Below are positions 1 to 6,265 of a stretch of 7,167 nt of DNA, piece after piece (the first letter of the stretch is position 1; each line of letters starts with the position of its first letter). The stretch spans positions 1 to 7,167 of the forward strand of contig CALIMD010000149.1 of NCBI GenBank assembly GCA_938028645.1, in the 5' to 3' direction. The position numbers and the translations under genes are program-made. This stretch comes from an uncultured Alphaproteobacteria bacterium (GTDB lineage: Bacteria; Pseudomonadota; Alphaproteobacteria; Thalassobaculales; Thalassobaculaceae). A model generated the notes under the pieces. It searched no databases. It saw only the letters and a list, made by a program, of their open reading frames with translations, and was not told where the DNA came from.

Positions 1-363
1 TCTGAATCTTTCTTCTTTATTCTGTTCTTCACCCAAACATCGAGCATAACTCATAATGCGAATTAATTTTGTCTCCAAGGCATGCATCCTTGGGATAGCC
101 CTATCAACCTCTGCAATTGAAATATCAAATGGGTCGCTAACCCGTTTACTCCAATTAGCTATCGTGGAACCGAAACAATTTACACGAACTTCTGCATCAT
201 CTAATACTCGCCGTACCCTTTCGAAATCTTTTTCACTAATATCATGGATATTAGTTCCCCAAACACTTCTCGCCTCTATCGCGTTCCATTCAAGTTCTTT
301 TGTAACCTGAATCTGTTTTTCTAGATCTTGAGATACTTCATCTGCAAACCCTGTTAAATACAT
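1..363 (-). CDS. Sugar phosphate isomerase/epimerase-like TIM-barrel protein (C-terminus off the window)
   Basis: The reading frame is open from an ATG at 363-361 to the left edge, giving the first 121 residues. The start MYLTGFADEVSQDL, then IEARSVWG (about 29-36), VNCFGSTI (61-68) and the strand LIRIMSY (100-106) resemble the N-terminal half of the xylose-isomerase-like TIM-barrel family (AP endonuclease 2 superfamily). Members isomerise or epimerise sugars, inosose-type ketones or sugar acids in the cytoplasm, usually with a divalent metal. The gene follows the Gfo/Idh/MocA oxidoreductase with 3 bases between that stop and this start. An AGAGG at 379-375, 11 bases before the ATG and inside the upstream gene, can serve as ribosome site, so co-transcription and coupling are likely. 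The fold assignment is good. The substrate is unknown, and the C-terminal metal ligands cannot be checked because roughly half the protein is missing. An 84-residue frame on the other strand (56-310) is only its shadow. Confidence 0.85.
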   Translation of the reverse strand, partial: MYLTGFADEVSQDLEKQIQVTKELEWNAIEARSVWGTNIHDISEKDFERVRRVLDDAEVRVNCFGSTIANWSKRVSDPFDISIAEVDRAIPRMHALETKLIRIMSYARCLGEEQNKEERFR

Positions 364-366
364 AAC

Positions 367-1422
367 TCAAACAACCTCTACTTTGTTTCCACCAGATTGT
401 GCTGACTCATATATAGCAGATATTAAAGCTACCGCGCGTCGGGCCTCTGCTCCACTTATGCTTGGAACACTTTTATTATTTAAGGCCAAAATTATATCTT
501 CATAATTACGCGCATGCCATTTGAAATCAATTTTTGATGGGTCTGCAGCACCAGCGCCATCAAAATTTTCTCTCGTACCATATTTTTTTCTGACTTCATC
601 ATCAGAAGCAATCTCATCCTTAAAATCCCAAACTCTAAAGCGGTCATCCACCATAAAAACTGATCCTTTTGTACCAGTTATCTGAATTTCGGCAGGATGT
701 CCTGAACGTGACCAACTACTTGTGGAACCTTGAATAACACCAAGCGCACCAGTTTCGAACTCCAAAATTGCTACCGCAGTATCCTCTACTTCTATACTTT
801 TATGCGCAATAGTGCGCGTTTCGGCCCGAACATTTTTCACTGGTCCCATCAGGTACAATAATAAGTCAATGGTATGTATAGATTGGTTCATAAGTGCTCC
901 GCCCCCATCTAATTTCCAAGTTCCTCGCCATGCAGCACTATCGTAGTAATCCTGATCTCTCCACCACTTAACATAAGCATCGGCCATCGTGATTGTACCA
1001 AAACGATTTTCCTGGATCGCTTTTTTTAATTCGTTAGTGGATTGATTAAATCTTCTTGGGAAAATACCTGACAGCATTACCCCAGACTTATTACAGCCCC
1101 CAATCATTTTATCGATCCGCTCGACTGATACTTCTAATGGCTTTTCGCAAACAATATGCTTTCCCGCCTCCGCAGAAGCTAAACAGGGCTGTAAATGAGC
1201 ACCGGTAGGCGTACAAATGCTTACAGCATCTAGATCTTTATGTGCAAGAAATGACGAAAAGTCAGAGTAAGGGGCACAGTTAAATTCGGACGCGAATTTA
1301 TCGGCTTTAATCTCATCTTCCGAGAATACTGCTGCTAGGTTAGCCCCATAGGTTGCCCTTATTGCTGCTGCATGAAATTTGGCAATCATACCGAGCCCAA
1401 TAATCCCAAAATTATAAGTCAT
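367..1422 (-). CDS. Gfo/Idh/MocA family NAD(P)-dependent oxidoreductase
   Basis: This 351-residue protein has the usual length and two-domain layout of the family. The N-terminal Rossmann fold begins FGIIGLGMIAKFHAAAI, with the dinucleotide-binding GLGMIA at residues 9-14. The family signature CEKPLE lies at 92-97, with K94 as the conserved catalytic/cofactor lysine. The C-terminal alpha/beta domain carries GGGALMNQSIHTIDLLLYL from 173, in which H183 and D186 occupy the conserved His and Asp positions of the active site. Family members oxidise or reduce sugars, inositols, sugar acids or related hydroxyl compounds with NAD(P)(H) in the cytoplasm. The specificity cannot be read from the motifs. 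It is the first gene of a minus-strand pair with the isomerase-like gene, and transcription must come from the 192-base spacer shared with the divergent dehydrogenase. GGGAG at 1440-1436 is the nearest good ribosome site, with a rather long 13-base spacing to the ATG. The frame is intact. Confidence 0.95.
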   Translation of the reverse strand: MTYNFGIIGLGMIAKFHAAAIRATYGANLAAVFSEDEIKADKFASEFNCAPYSDFSSFLAHKDLDAVSICTPTGAHLQPCLASAEAGKHIVCEKPLEVSVERIDKMIGGCNKSGVMLSGIFPRRFNQSTNELKKAIQENRFGTITMADAYVKWWRDQDYYDSAAWRGTWKLDGGGALMNQSIHTIDLLLYLMGPVKNVRAETRTIAHKSIEVEDTAVAILEFETGALGVIQGSTSSWSRSGHPAEIQITGTKGSVFMVDDRFRVWDFKDEIASDDEVRKKYGTRENFDGAGAADPSKIDFKWHARNYEDIILALNNKSVPSISGAEARRAVALISAIYESAQSGGNKVEVV

Positions 1423-1614
1423 ATTAGCCCAATATCTCCCACCATTATCTCATTTTACCCAATTAAAAGCCAATATGCACCCTCCCAAGTTAGAATATTC
1501 TCTCGTCTTTAACATCAATCTAGTCCCTGATTTGGTAATTAAAGAAACTTTGGTTTATCGTATTAAATACATCTTTAGAAATTCAAATAGCGTTTCATAT
1601 TTGGGAGAGCATCC
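1423..1614. promoter_or_regulatory. Divergent promoter region between the oxidoreductase and SDR genes
   Basis: This 192-base AT-rich spacer must hold promoters for both flanking genes, which point away from each other. A perfect 10-base palindrome, AGAATATTCT, sits at 1492-1501 near its middle, a possible operator half or core. On the minus strand, TTGGCT (1473-1468) and GATAAT (1449-1444), 18 bases apart, resemble sigma-70 -35/-10 boxes. However, the predicted start would fall on the GGGAG ribosome site, so this candidate is weak. On the plus strand TTTGGT occurs twice (1531-1536 and 1549-1554), 18 bases apart, with TATTAA at 1561, but no convincing spaced pair of boxes. No small ORF or RNA gene is visible. 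Confidence 0.5.
1603..1607 (+). promoter_or_regulatory. Ribosome binding site of the SDR gene
   Basis: GGGAG lies 7 bases before the ATG at 1615, a near-ideal Shine-Dalgarno spacing. It supports this start, as does the protein beginning MGRLDGKVALISGG, which is the normal N-terminus for a classical SDR. Confidence 0.7.
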
Positions 1615-2373
1615 ATGGGTAGACTAGATGGGAAAGTAGCGCTAATTAGTGGCGGCGCAAAAAGCCAAGGCGCCGCTGAAGCTCGTGCTTTCGTTTCTGA
1701 AGGCGCTAAAGTTGTTTTTGGTGATATTCTAGATGACCTTGGGAATAAATTGGCTAACGAAATTAATATCCATTCAGAAAACGCAAAATATATACATCTT
1801 GACGTTACTCTAGAGGACGATTGGAAAAACGCTATCAAAACAACTGTAGATGAATACGGAAAGCTAGATATTTTAGTGAATAACGCTGGAATAGTGATTA
1901 ACCGTGTACCTATAGAAGAACGCACTGTAGAAGAGTGGGATAGAGTTCAGGCAGTCAATTCAAGAGGTGTATTTCTTGGTACAAAGCATGCTATTCCCGC
2001 CATGCGAGATAGCGGTGGTGGGTCGATAATTAATATTTGCTCTGTTGCTGGTTACGGACAATCGACGACCCAAGAACCCGCGTATGCAGCAAGTAAAGGT
2101 GCTGTTCGCATTTTCAGCAAGGTAACTGCTACGCAACATGCAAAAGACAACATTCGCAGCAATGCTATCTTTCCCGGTCCAATCGATACGGAGATGGTCC
2201 ATGCCGCAATGTCTGATCCCAAAGCTCTAGCAGAACGTTTAACCAGAGTTCCAATGGGAAGATTGGGGCTTGTAAAAGAAATTGTCGCAGGGGTTATATT
2301 CTTAGCATCAGATGAGTCTTCCTACATGACCGGAGGAGAACTTGTAATAGATGGCGGTGCAACTAGCATGTGA
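1615..2373 (+). CDS. Classical short-chain dehydrogenase/reductase (SDR), probably NAD-dependent
   Basis: This 252-residue protein is full length for a classical SDR. A Rossmann fold starts at DGKVALISGGAKSQG. The usual TGxxxGxG is here SGGAKSQG (12-19), so Ser12 replaces Thr and Ser17 replaces the middle glycine. D37 at the end of the second beta strand favours NAD(H) over NADP(H). NNAG is at 89-92, and the catalytic set N115, S143, Y157 and K161 (YAASK) is complete. PGPIDTEM (187-194) and the C-terminal YMTGGELVIDGG (237-248) are also standard. Such enzymes interconvert alcohols and ketones in the cytoplasm. Annotation pipelines might call this a 3-oxoacyl-ACP reductase or glucose dehydrogenase, but nothing here supports a particular substrate. 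It stands alone on its strand, divergent from the Gfo/Idh/MocA gene and convergent with hyuB, so it has its own promoter and is the one dehydrogenase placed between the two minus-strand operons. Confidence 0.95.
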   Translation: MGRLDGKVALISGGAKSQGAAEARAFVSEGAKVVFGDILDDLGNKLANEINIHSENAKYIHLDVTLEDDWKNAIKTTVDEYGKLDILVNNAGIVINRVPIEERTVEEWDRVQAVNSRGVFLGTKHAIPAMRDSGGGSIINICSVAGYGQSTTQEPAYAASKGAVRIFSKVTATQHAKDNIRSNAIFPGPIDTEMVHAAMSDPKALAERLTRVPMGRLGLVKEIVAGVIFLASDESSYMTGGELVIDGGATSM

Positions 2374-2374
2374 C

Positions 2375-2399
2375 GCCGATCTGAAAAGTCGGCACTTTT
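2375..2399 (+). terminator. Probable intrinsic terminator after the SDR gene
   Basis: GCCGA (2375-2379) pairs with TCGGC (2389-2393), extended by a possible T-G wobble, and is followed closely by TTTT (2396-2399). This starts 2 bases after the SDR stop codon. The stem is short and the T run brief, so strength is doubtful. An alternative, mutually exclusive stem AAAAGT/ACTTTT with loop CGGC overlaps it. Read on the minus strand there is no T run after the GC stem, so it would not clearly end hyuB transcription. Confidence 0.5.
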
Positions 2400-2402
2400 A
2401 AT

Positions 2403-4073
2403 TCAGTTTTGAAAATTATAAAACTTCCGCATAAATTCTGCGCTAAACTTCCCAGATTTTGTGTCATCTTCCAACGATTCTATATCGCGTTCTGCTGGAG
2501 GACCATAACCTCCTGCTCCCGCGGTCTCTATACAGACGGCAACACCAGGTTTAACCTCAAAGGAAGCGGGCTTAATCGGTAACGATTGCCTACTGCCATC
2601 ATCTAAATGGAGAGATATAGAGGCAGTACCGCCACTTTTGCCGCCAAATAGGCCCCAAGGGGCTTTGACCCCTCGTTCTCCTTGTCCCGAAAATGTGAGA
2701 GTGTGATCTATACCTCGGTAAACTCTTCTTAACCCTAAACCACCCCGCCATTTCCCAGCACCTCCTGATCCTTCAATCAACTCGTATCGATCAACCAAAA
2801 GCGGGTATTCATTTTCCAAAGCCTCGACCGGTAAATTTGATGTATTGGTGACGTGTACCTGTATGCCATCGGAGCCGTCTTTATACGATCTACCGCCTGC
2901 TCCACCACCAATCGTTTCCATATACAGGTAATATTTCCCATCAGGACCTATTCCCGAAAACGTAGCTACACCGTTAGCACCATTGCAAGCCGCAATGACT
3001 CTATCTGGCACTGCTTCAGCTAACGCGCCCAGAATCACATCAATGATTCTTTGACACGTCTGGGCCCGCGCCGCCGTAGCCGCTGGGAATGACGCATTCA
3101 CCACACTTCCTTCCGGGGCTTTAATGTGAACCGGCTCCAACATTCCGTGGTTTGTGGGTCCATCTGGATCAACAAGTACTTTTAAGGCAAAAAGTACACT
3201 TGCCTGCAAACCTGCAAAGCTATTATTCATATTTCCCCTGACTTGAGGACCAGAACCCTCAAAATCCAACCAGATTTCTTCGCCTTTCTTTTCTATATTA
3301 ACAACAACGGGAATATTCTCAGTTCCCATCCCATCATCATCCAAAACATCCTCGAACGCATATTCACCATCCGGTAGTTCCGCAATACTACTTCGCATGC
3401 GGCGCGTTACAGCATCTATAATCGCAGAACAACCACCCTCTATCTGTTCTTTCGACCACTTTTCAAATAACTCTTTTAATCTTCTATTTCCTAGTCGGTT
3501 CGCCGCTATTTGCGCCATATAATCACCGCGGCGTTCACTTGGAACCCTTACATTTAATAAAACTAAATCAAATACGTCTTGGAGTATTTTGTCTTCTTGA
3601 ACAATTCGTATAGGAGGAATACGCAATCCTTCTTGGTAAATTTCTGTCATACCTCCGGCCATAGATCCTGGTGCCATTCCTCCTATATCGGAGTGATGGG
3701 CAATATTAGAAACAAAAAGGATCAATTCTCCATCACGAAAAATCGGAGCCAATATCGCTACATCTGGAAGATGTGAACCTCTGCCCACAAAAGGATCGTT
3801 TGATAAAAACATATCACCGGGATTTATTTCTTCGACCCCGTAACGGTCCAGTACCACCTCAACCAAACCTAACATTGATGCTAGATGAAGCGGTAAACTT
3901 TCGCCTTGCACAACTACTCTACCCTGTGCATCAAAAATTGCTGCACTATGGTCATGTCTCTCTTTTATATTAGTCGAGTATGCGCTTTTCATTATTGCCA
4001 GGAACATTTCATCACAAATGCTAGTCAGACCGTTCCTCAGCAATTCTACTTCGATTGGAGTGAGTTTGGACAT
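2403..4073 (-). CDS. hyuB: Hydantoinase B / oxoprolinase subunit B (HyuB family)
   Basis: This 556-residue protein spans a complete hydantoinase B domain and is the metal-binding, ring-opening subunit that works with HyuA. Near the N-terminus D41 (in ERHDHSAAIFD), H101 and D104 (SHLPD) and H126 (NIAHHSDIGG) match the metal-ligand pattern I recall for caprolactamase CapB, each at nearly the same position. Further on are FEGSGPQVRGNMNNS (271-285), IGGGAGGRSYKDGSDG (388-403), GSGGAGKWRGGLG (435-447) and AGAGGYGPP (518-526), all typical of the family. The start is taken as the ATG at 4073 because GGAGG (4085-4081) lies 7 bases before it. An in-frame TTG at 4079 would add two residues but leaves only one base of spacing. 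The hyuA stop TGA is 2 bases upstream of the ATG, so the pair is translationally coupled. Known pairs hydrolyse N-methylhydantoin, 5-oxoproline or caprolactam with ATP, or carboxylate acetone or acetophenone. The substrate here is not determinable. Confidence 0.96.
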   Translation of the reverse strand: MSKLTPIEVELLRNGLTSICDEMFLAIMKSAYSTNIKERHDHSAAIFDAQGRVVVQGESLPLHLASMLGLVEVVLDRYGVEEINPGDMFLSNDPFVGRGSHLPDVAILAPIFRDGELILFVSNIAHHSDIGGMAPGSMAGGMTEIYQEGLRIPPIRIVQEDKILQDVFDLVLLNVRVPSERRGDYMAQIAANRLGNRRLKELFEKWSKEQIEGGCSAIIDAVTRRMRSSIAELPDGEYAFEDVLDDDGMGTENIPVVVNIEKKGEEIWLDFEGSGPQVRGNMNNSFAGLQASVLFALKVLVDPDGPTNHGMLEPVHIKAPEGSVVNASFPAATAARAQTCQRIIDVILGALAEAVPDRVIAACNGANGVATFSGIGPDGKYYLYMETIGGGAGGRSYKDGSDGIQVHVTNTSNLPVEALENEYPLLVDRYELIEGSGGAGKWRGGLGLRRVYRGIDHTLTFSGQGERGVKAPWGLFGGKSGGTASISLHLDDGSRQSLPIKPASFEVKPGVAVCIETAGAGGYGPPAERDIESLEDDTKSGKFSAEFMRKFYNFQN

Positions 4074-4075
4074 TA

Positions 4076-6130
4076 TCAATCCTCCGCCTGACCAAGATCA
4101 ATAATAAGATTACCCCATCCATCTATTTTCGCGGTATCCCCCGGAAAAACCAGGAGCATACTGTCCATCTGCTCGATTACGGCAGGGCCCTCAAAATTTT
4201 GCTCGACTGGAATAGCTTCCCTTCGATAAATAGGTGTCTCCGTCCACATATTTTTTCCAAAAGAAACCTTACGAGAGCCTATAGATTTAAGGACAGAACC
4301 TGCTTTGGTTTTGGGTAAGGGTGGCTTAGACAAAATACCCGCCAGTTTTACTCGCATGCCGACAAGTTCAACTGGTTCATTGGATTGACTATAGCCATAT
4401 GCGACTTCATGCGCCTTATCAAATTCAGCTCTAAGCGCTAACGCTGTGTCTCGATTAAATTGATCATTTTTAAAATTGATAGCTAGCTCAAAATTTTGTC
4501 CCGCATACCGTAAATCAGCCGACCATGTCTGCCGTTGATCCTTTGCATCAACAGATTCAGCGGCGAACCAATCGTTAGCCCTCATAGACAGATTAGACTT
4601 TGCCACATTTAGAACCTCAAAAATATTTTGATCAAAAACAGCTAGCGAGGGTTGAATTAGGTCAGCCACTAGATCCGAACCAAGTAAACCTTCGGCACAC
4701 AAAATACCGGGATTGGGAGGTATGAATACCCTTTTTATTCCAAGGTCTTTCGCTACGTCAATAGCATGCAATGGGCCAGCTCCGCCAAAAGCAAAGAGAG
4801 AAAATTTTGATGGGTCGTGTCCTCGCTCGACTGATATGGCCCTAATAGCTTTCACAATCACTGAGGAAGCAACCTGCACAATACCCAACGCCGTATCCTC
4901 TCTGCTCATACTCAGTTTTTCTGCTAATTTATCAATGGCTCCTTCTGCTAAGTCTCTTCGAATATCCATTCTACCGTCTAACAATGACGTATCCGGGAGG
5001 CGTCCCAGGATCACATTTGCATCTGTAACCGTAGCCGCTACTCCACCTTTATTATAGCATGCGGGTCCAGGAACTGCACCGGCACTTTCAGGTCCAACCT
5101 TAAGTAGACCGTCCCTGTCTATCCAAGCGATAGAACCTCCGCCAGCCCCCACGGCGTTAACATCCAAAGCGGGTAGTCTTAATGGGAAACCTGCTAATCG
5201 ACGACTATGGACAACAGAGGGTTCACCGTCAGCCAATAGAGAAACATCGGCACTTGTTCCTCCGATATCTAAGGTGATGATATTCGGTTCTTGGGTTGCT
5301 TTAGCCCGATAAGCCGCACCAAGAACACCCGCAGCGGGACCCGATAGGGCTGAACGGATTGGGTATTGGCGCGAATATGCTGCAGACATCAGACCTCCGC
5401 CACTTTGACTTATTGTTGGTTCTGCCTCCACCCCTGTTTTTGCTACATTTTTGGTAAGTCTATCTAAGTAAGCACTCATGACGGTTAGAAGAGCCGCGTT
5501 TAGAACGGTTGTCGAAAAACGCTCATATTCTCGAAATTCGGGATAAACCATAGATGACGTCATTATAGAAACATCGCTAGACATATTCTGCCTAAGTACC
5601 TCAGCTGCCCTTTGCTCATGCTCAGGAAAAGCATGTGAATGAAGGAAACAAACCGCGATGCAATCTATTTGCTCCTCCCGAAGGATATTTGCTATCTCTT
5701 TTAACTCTGGCTCGTCCAATGGCGTGTGTACAACGCCGTCAGCTCTCATTCGTTCCGACACCTCATATCTTAGCCATCTTGGAACAAGTGGCTTGGGAAA
5801 ATCCTGATGCATATCGTAGACCTTGGGTCGTGTCTGGCGACCAATTTCAAGCAAGTCTTTAAACCCTCGGCTAGTCACCATAGCAACTTTTCCTACCCGC
5901 CTTTGAATCAATGCATTGGTGCCTACCGTAGTTCCATGCCCAAAACGAACAATTTCTTTAGGCTTCAACTTGTGAGTAGTCAAAAAGTAATTGAGACCTT
6001 GGATGATTGCGTCATCTGGTCGCTCAGGTGTCGAAGGTAGTTTATATAAGAGTTGCATATTCTTTTCTGGAATACTTACGGCAAAGTCGGTAAACGTCCC
6101 GCCAACATCAACACCAATATGAACTGTCAT
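4076..6130 (-). CDS. hyuA: Hydantoinase A / oxoprolinase subunit A, ATP-binding (HyuA family)
   Basis: This 684-residue protein has the length of N-methylhydantoinase A. It is the ATP-using subunit, with an ASKHA (actin-like) fold, that is expected to phosphorylate the substrate for HyuB. The N-terminal hydantoinase/oxoprolinase domain (about 3-185) has the phosphate-binding loop DVGGTFTD (8-15) and GTTVGTNALIQR (66-77). The hydantoinase A domain (about 205-495) has SGPAAGVLGA (263-272), the second phosphate loop DIGGTSADVSL (288-298), VGAGGGSIAWID (327-338), GPESAGAVPGPACY (346-359), TDANVILGRL (369-378) and the nucleotide-site FAFGGAGPLHA (447-457). A C-terminal domain ends with GPAVIEQMDS (648-657). 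No motif is missing. The ATG at 6130 gives the normal start MTVHIGVDVGG. Only a weak GGA lies 8 bases before it, followed by seven T. It is the first gene of the operon with hyuB and divergent from the 2-oxoglutarate oxygenase gene. A small third subunit, as in acetone carboxylase, is absent next to it, which favours a hydrolase. Confidence 0.97.
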   Translation of the reverse strand: MTVHIGVDVGGTFTDFAVSIPEKNMQLLYKLPSTPERPDDAIIQGLNYFLTTHKLKPKEIVRFGHGTTVGTNALIQRRVGKVAMVTSRGFKDLLEIGRQTRPKVYDMHQDFPKPLVPRWLRYEVSERMRADGVVHTPLDEPELKEIANILREEQIDCIAVCFLHSHAFPEHEQRAAEVLRQNMSSDVSIMTSSMVYPEFREYERFSTTVLNAALLTVMSAYLDRLTKNVAKTGVEAEPTISQSGGGLMSAAYSRQYPIRSALSGPAAGVLGAAYRAKATQEPNIITLDIGGTSADVSLLADGEPSVVHSRRLAGFPLRLPALDVNAVGAGGGSIAWIDRDGLLKVGPESAGAVPGPACYNKGGVAATVTDANVILGRLPDTSLLDGRMDIRRDLAEGAIDKLAEKLSMSREDTALGIVQVASSVIVKAIRAISVERGHDPSKFSLFAFGGAGPLHAIDVAKDLGIKRVFIPPNPGILCAEGLLGSDLVADLIQPSLAVFDQNIFEVLNVAKSNLSMRANDWFAAESVDAKDQRQTWSADLRYAGQNFELAINFKNDQFNRDTALALRAEFDKAHEVAYGYSQSNEPVELVGMRVKLAGILSKPPLPKTKAGSVLKSIGSRKVSFGKNMWTETPIYRREAIPVEQNFEGPAVIEQMDSMLLVFPGDTAKIDGWGNLIIDLGQAED
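4081..4085 (-). promoter_or_regulatory. Ribosome binding site of hyuB, inside the end of hyuA
   Basis: GGAGG on the minus strand ends 7 bases before the ATG at 4073 and lies within the last codons of hyuA. It decides between the ATG at 4073 and the TTG at 4079, and indicates reinitiation by ribosomes finishing hyuA. Confidence 0.8.
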
Positions 6131-6265
6131 TAAAAAAATCCAACTAACAATAAAAAAACCTTGAAGGTTCAGAAAGAATCTACTTCTGTTATCATATTAG
6201 CTATACAAAAGTGGGCATGAAATCCATCATTTAAACCATTATATTACAACTATTGGAATTTAATA
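6131..6265. promoter_or_regulatory. Divergent promoter region between hyuA and the oxygenase gene
   Basis: This 135-base spacer is strongly AT-rich and must carry promoters for both neighbours. It contains a 13-base interrupted palindrome, AACCTTGAAGGTT, at 6157-6169, 26 bases before the hyuA start, and a smaller CAGAA/TTCTG inverted repeat at 6170-6188. A TATAAT can be read on the minus strand at about 6244-6239, but without a good -35 box. No ORF or RNA gene is visible here. Confidence 0.5.
6157..6169. repeat. Palindrome AACCTTgAAGGTT in the hyuA leader
   Basis: Two perfect 6-base arms flank a single central base. The symmetry suits a dimeric repressor site. On the hyuA-coding strand the right arm runs directly into seven T, so it could also form a weak hairpin (AACCT, loop TCA, AGGTT) before a T run. 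With only two GC pairs, a terminator role is doubtful. Confidence 0.4.

Noticed and set aside
1482..1607. Inverted repeat CTCCCAA (1482-1488) / TTGGGAG (1601-1607)
   Set aside because: The arms are 112 bases apart and the right arm is simply the SDR ribosome site, so coincidence is the simpler explanation.
1575..1925. A 116-residue open frame on the minus strand overlapping the SDR start
   Set aside because: It is antisense to a clear SDR coding region whose conserved motifs explain the sequence, and its translation is rich in Ser, Phe and Pro with no recognisable domain. The frame at 1960-2202 on the same strand is rejected for the same reason.
3579..4091. Three small plus-strand open frames (3579-3776, 3773-3973, 3906-4091) opposite hyuB
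   Set aside because: They lie wholly within, or at the edge of, the conserved N-terminal metal-site region of hyuB, lack ribosome sites that stand out, and look like shadow frames.
4713..6040. Plus-strand open frames at 4713-5057, 5635-5862 and 5807-6040 opposite hyuA
   Set aside because: They are antisense to strongly conserved hyuA motifs and have no domain character of their own.
2403..6130. Acetone or acetophenone carboxylase
   Set aside because: The subunits are homologous, but there is no adjacent small gamma-type subunit and both subunits have lengths nearer to hydantoinases. It cannot be fully excluded without a phylogeny.
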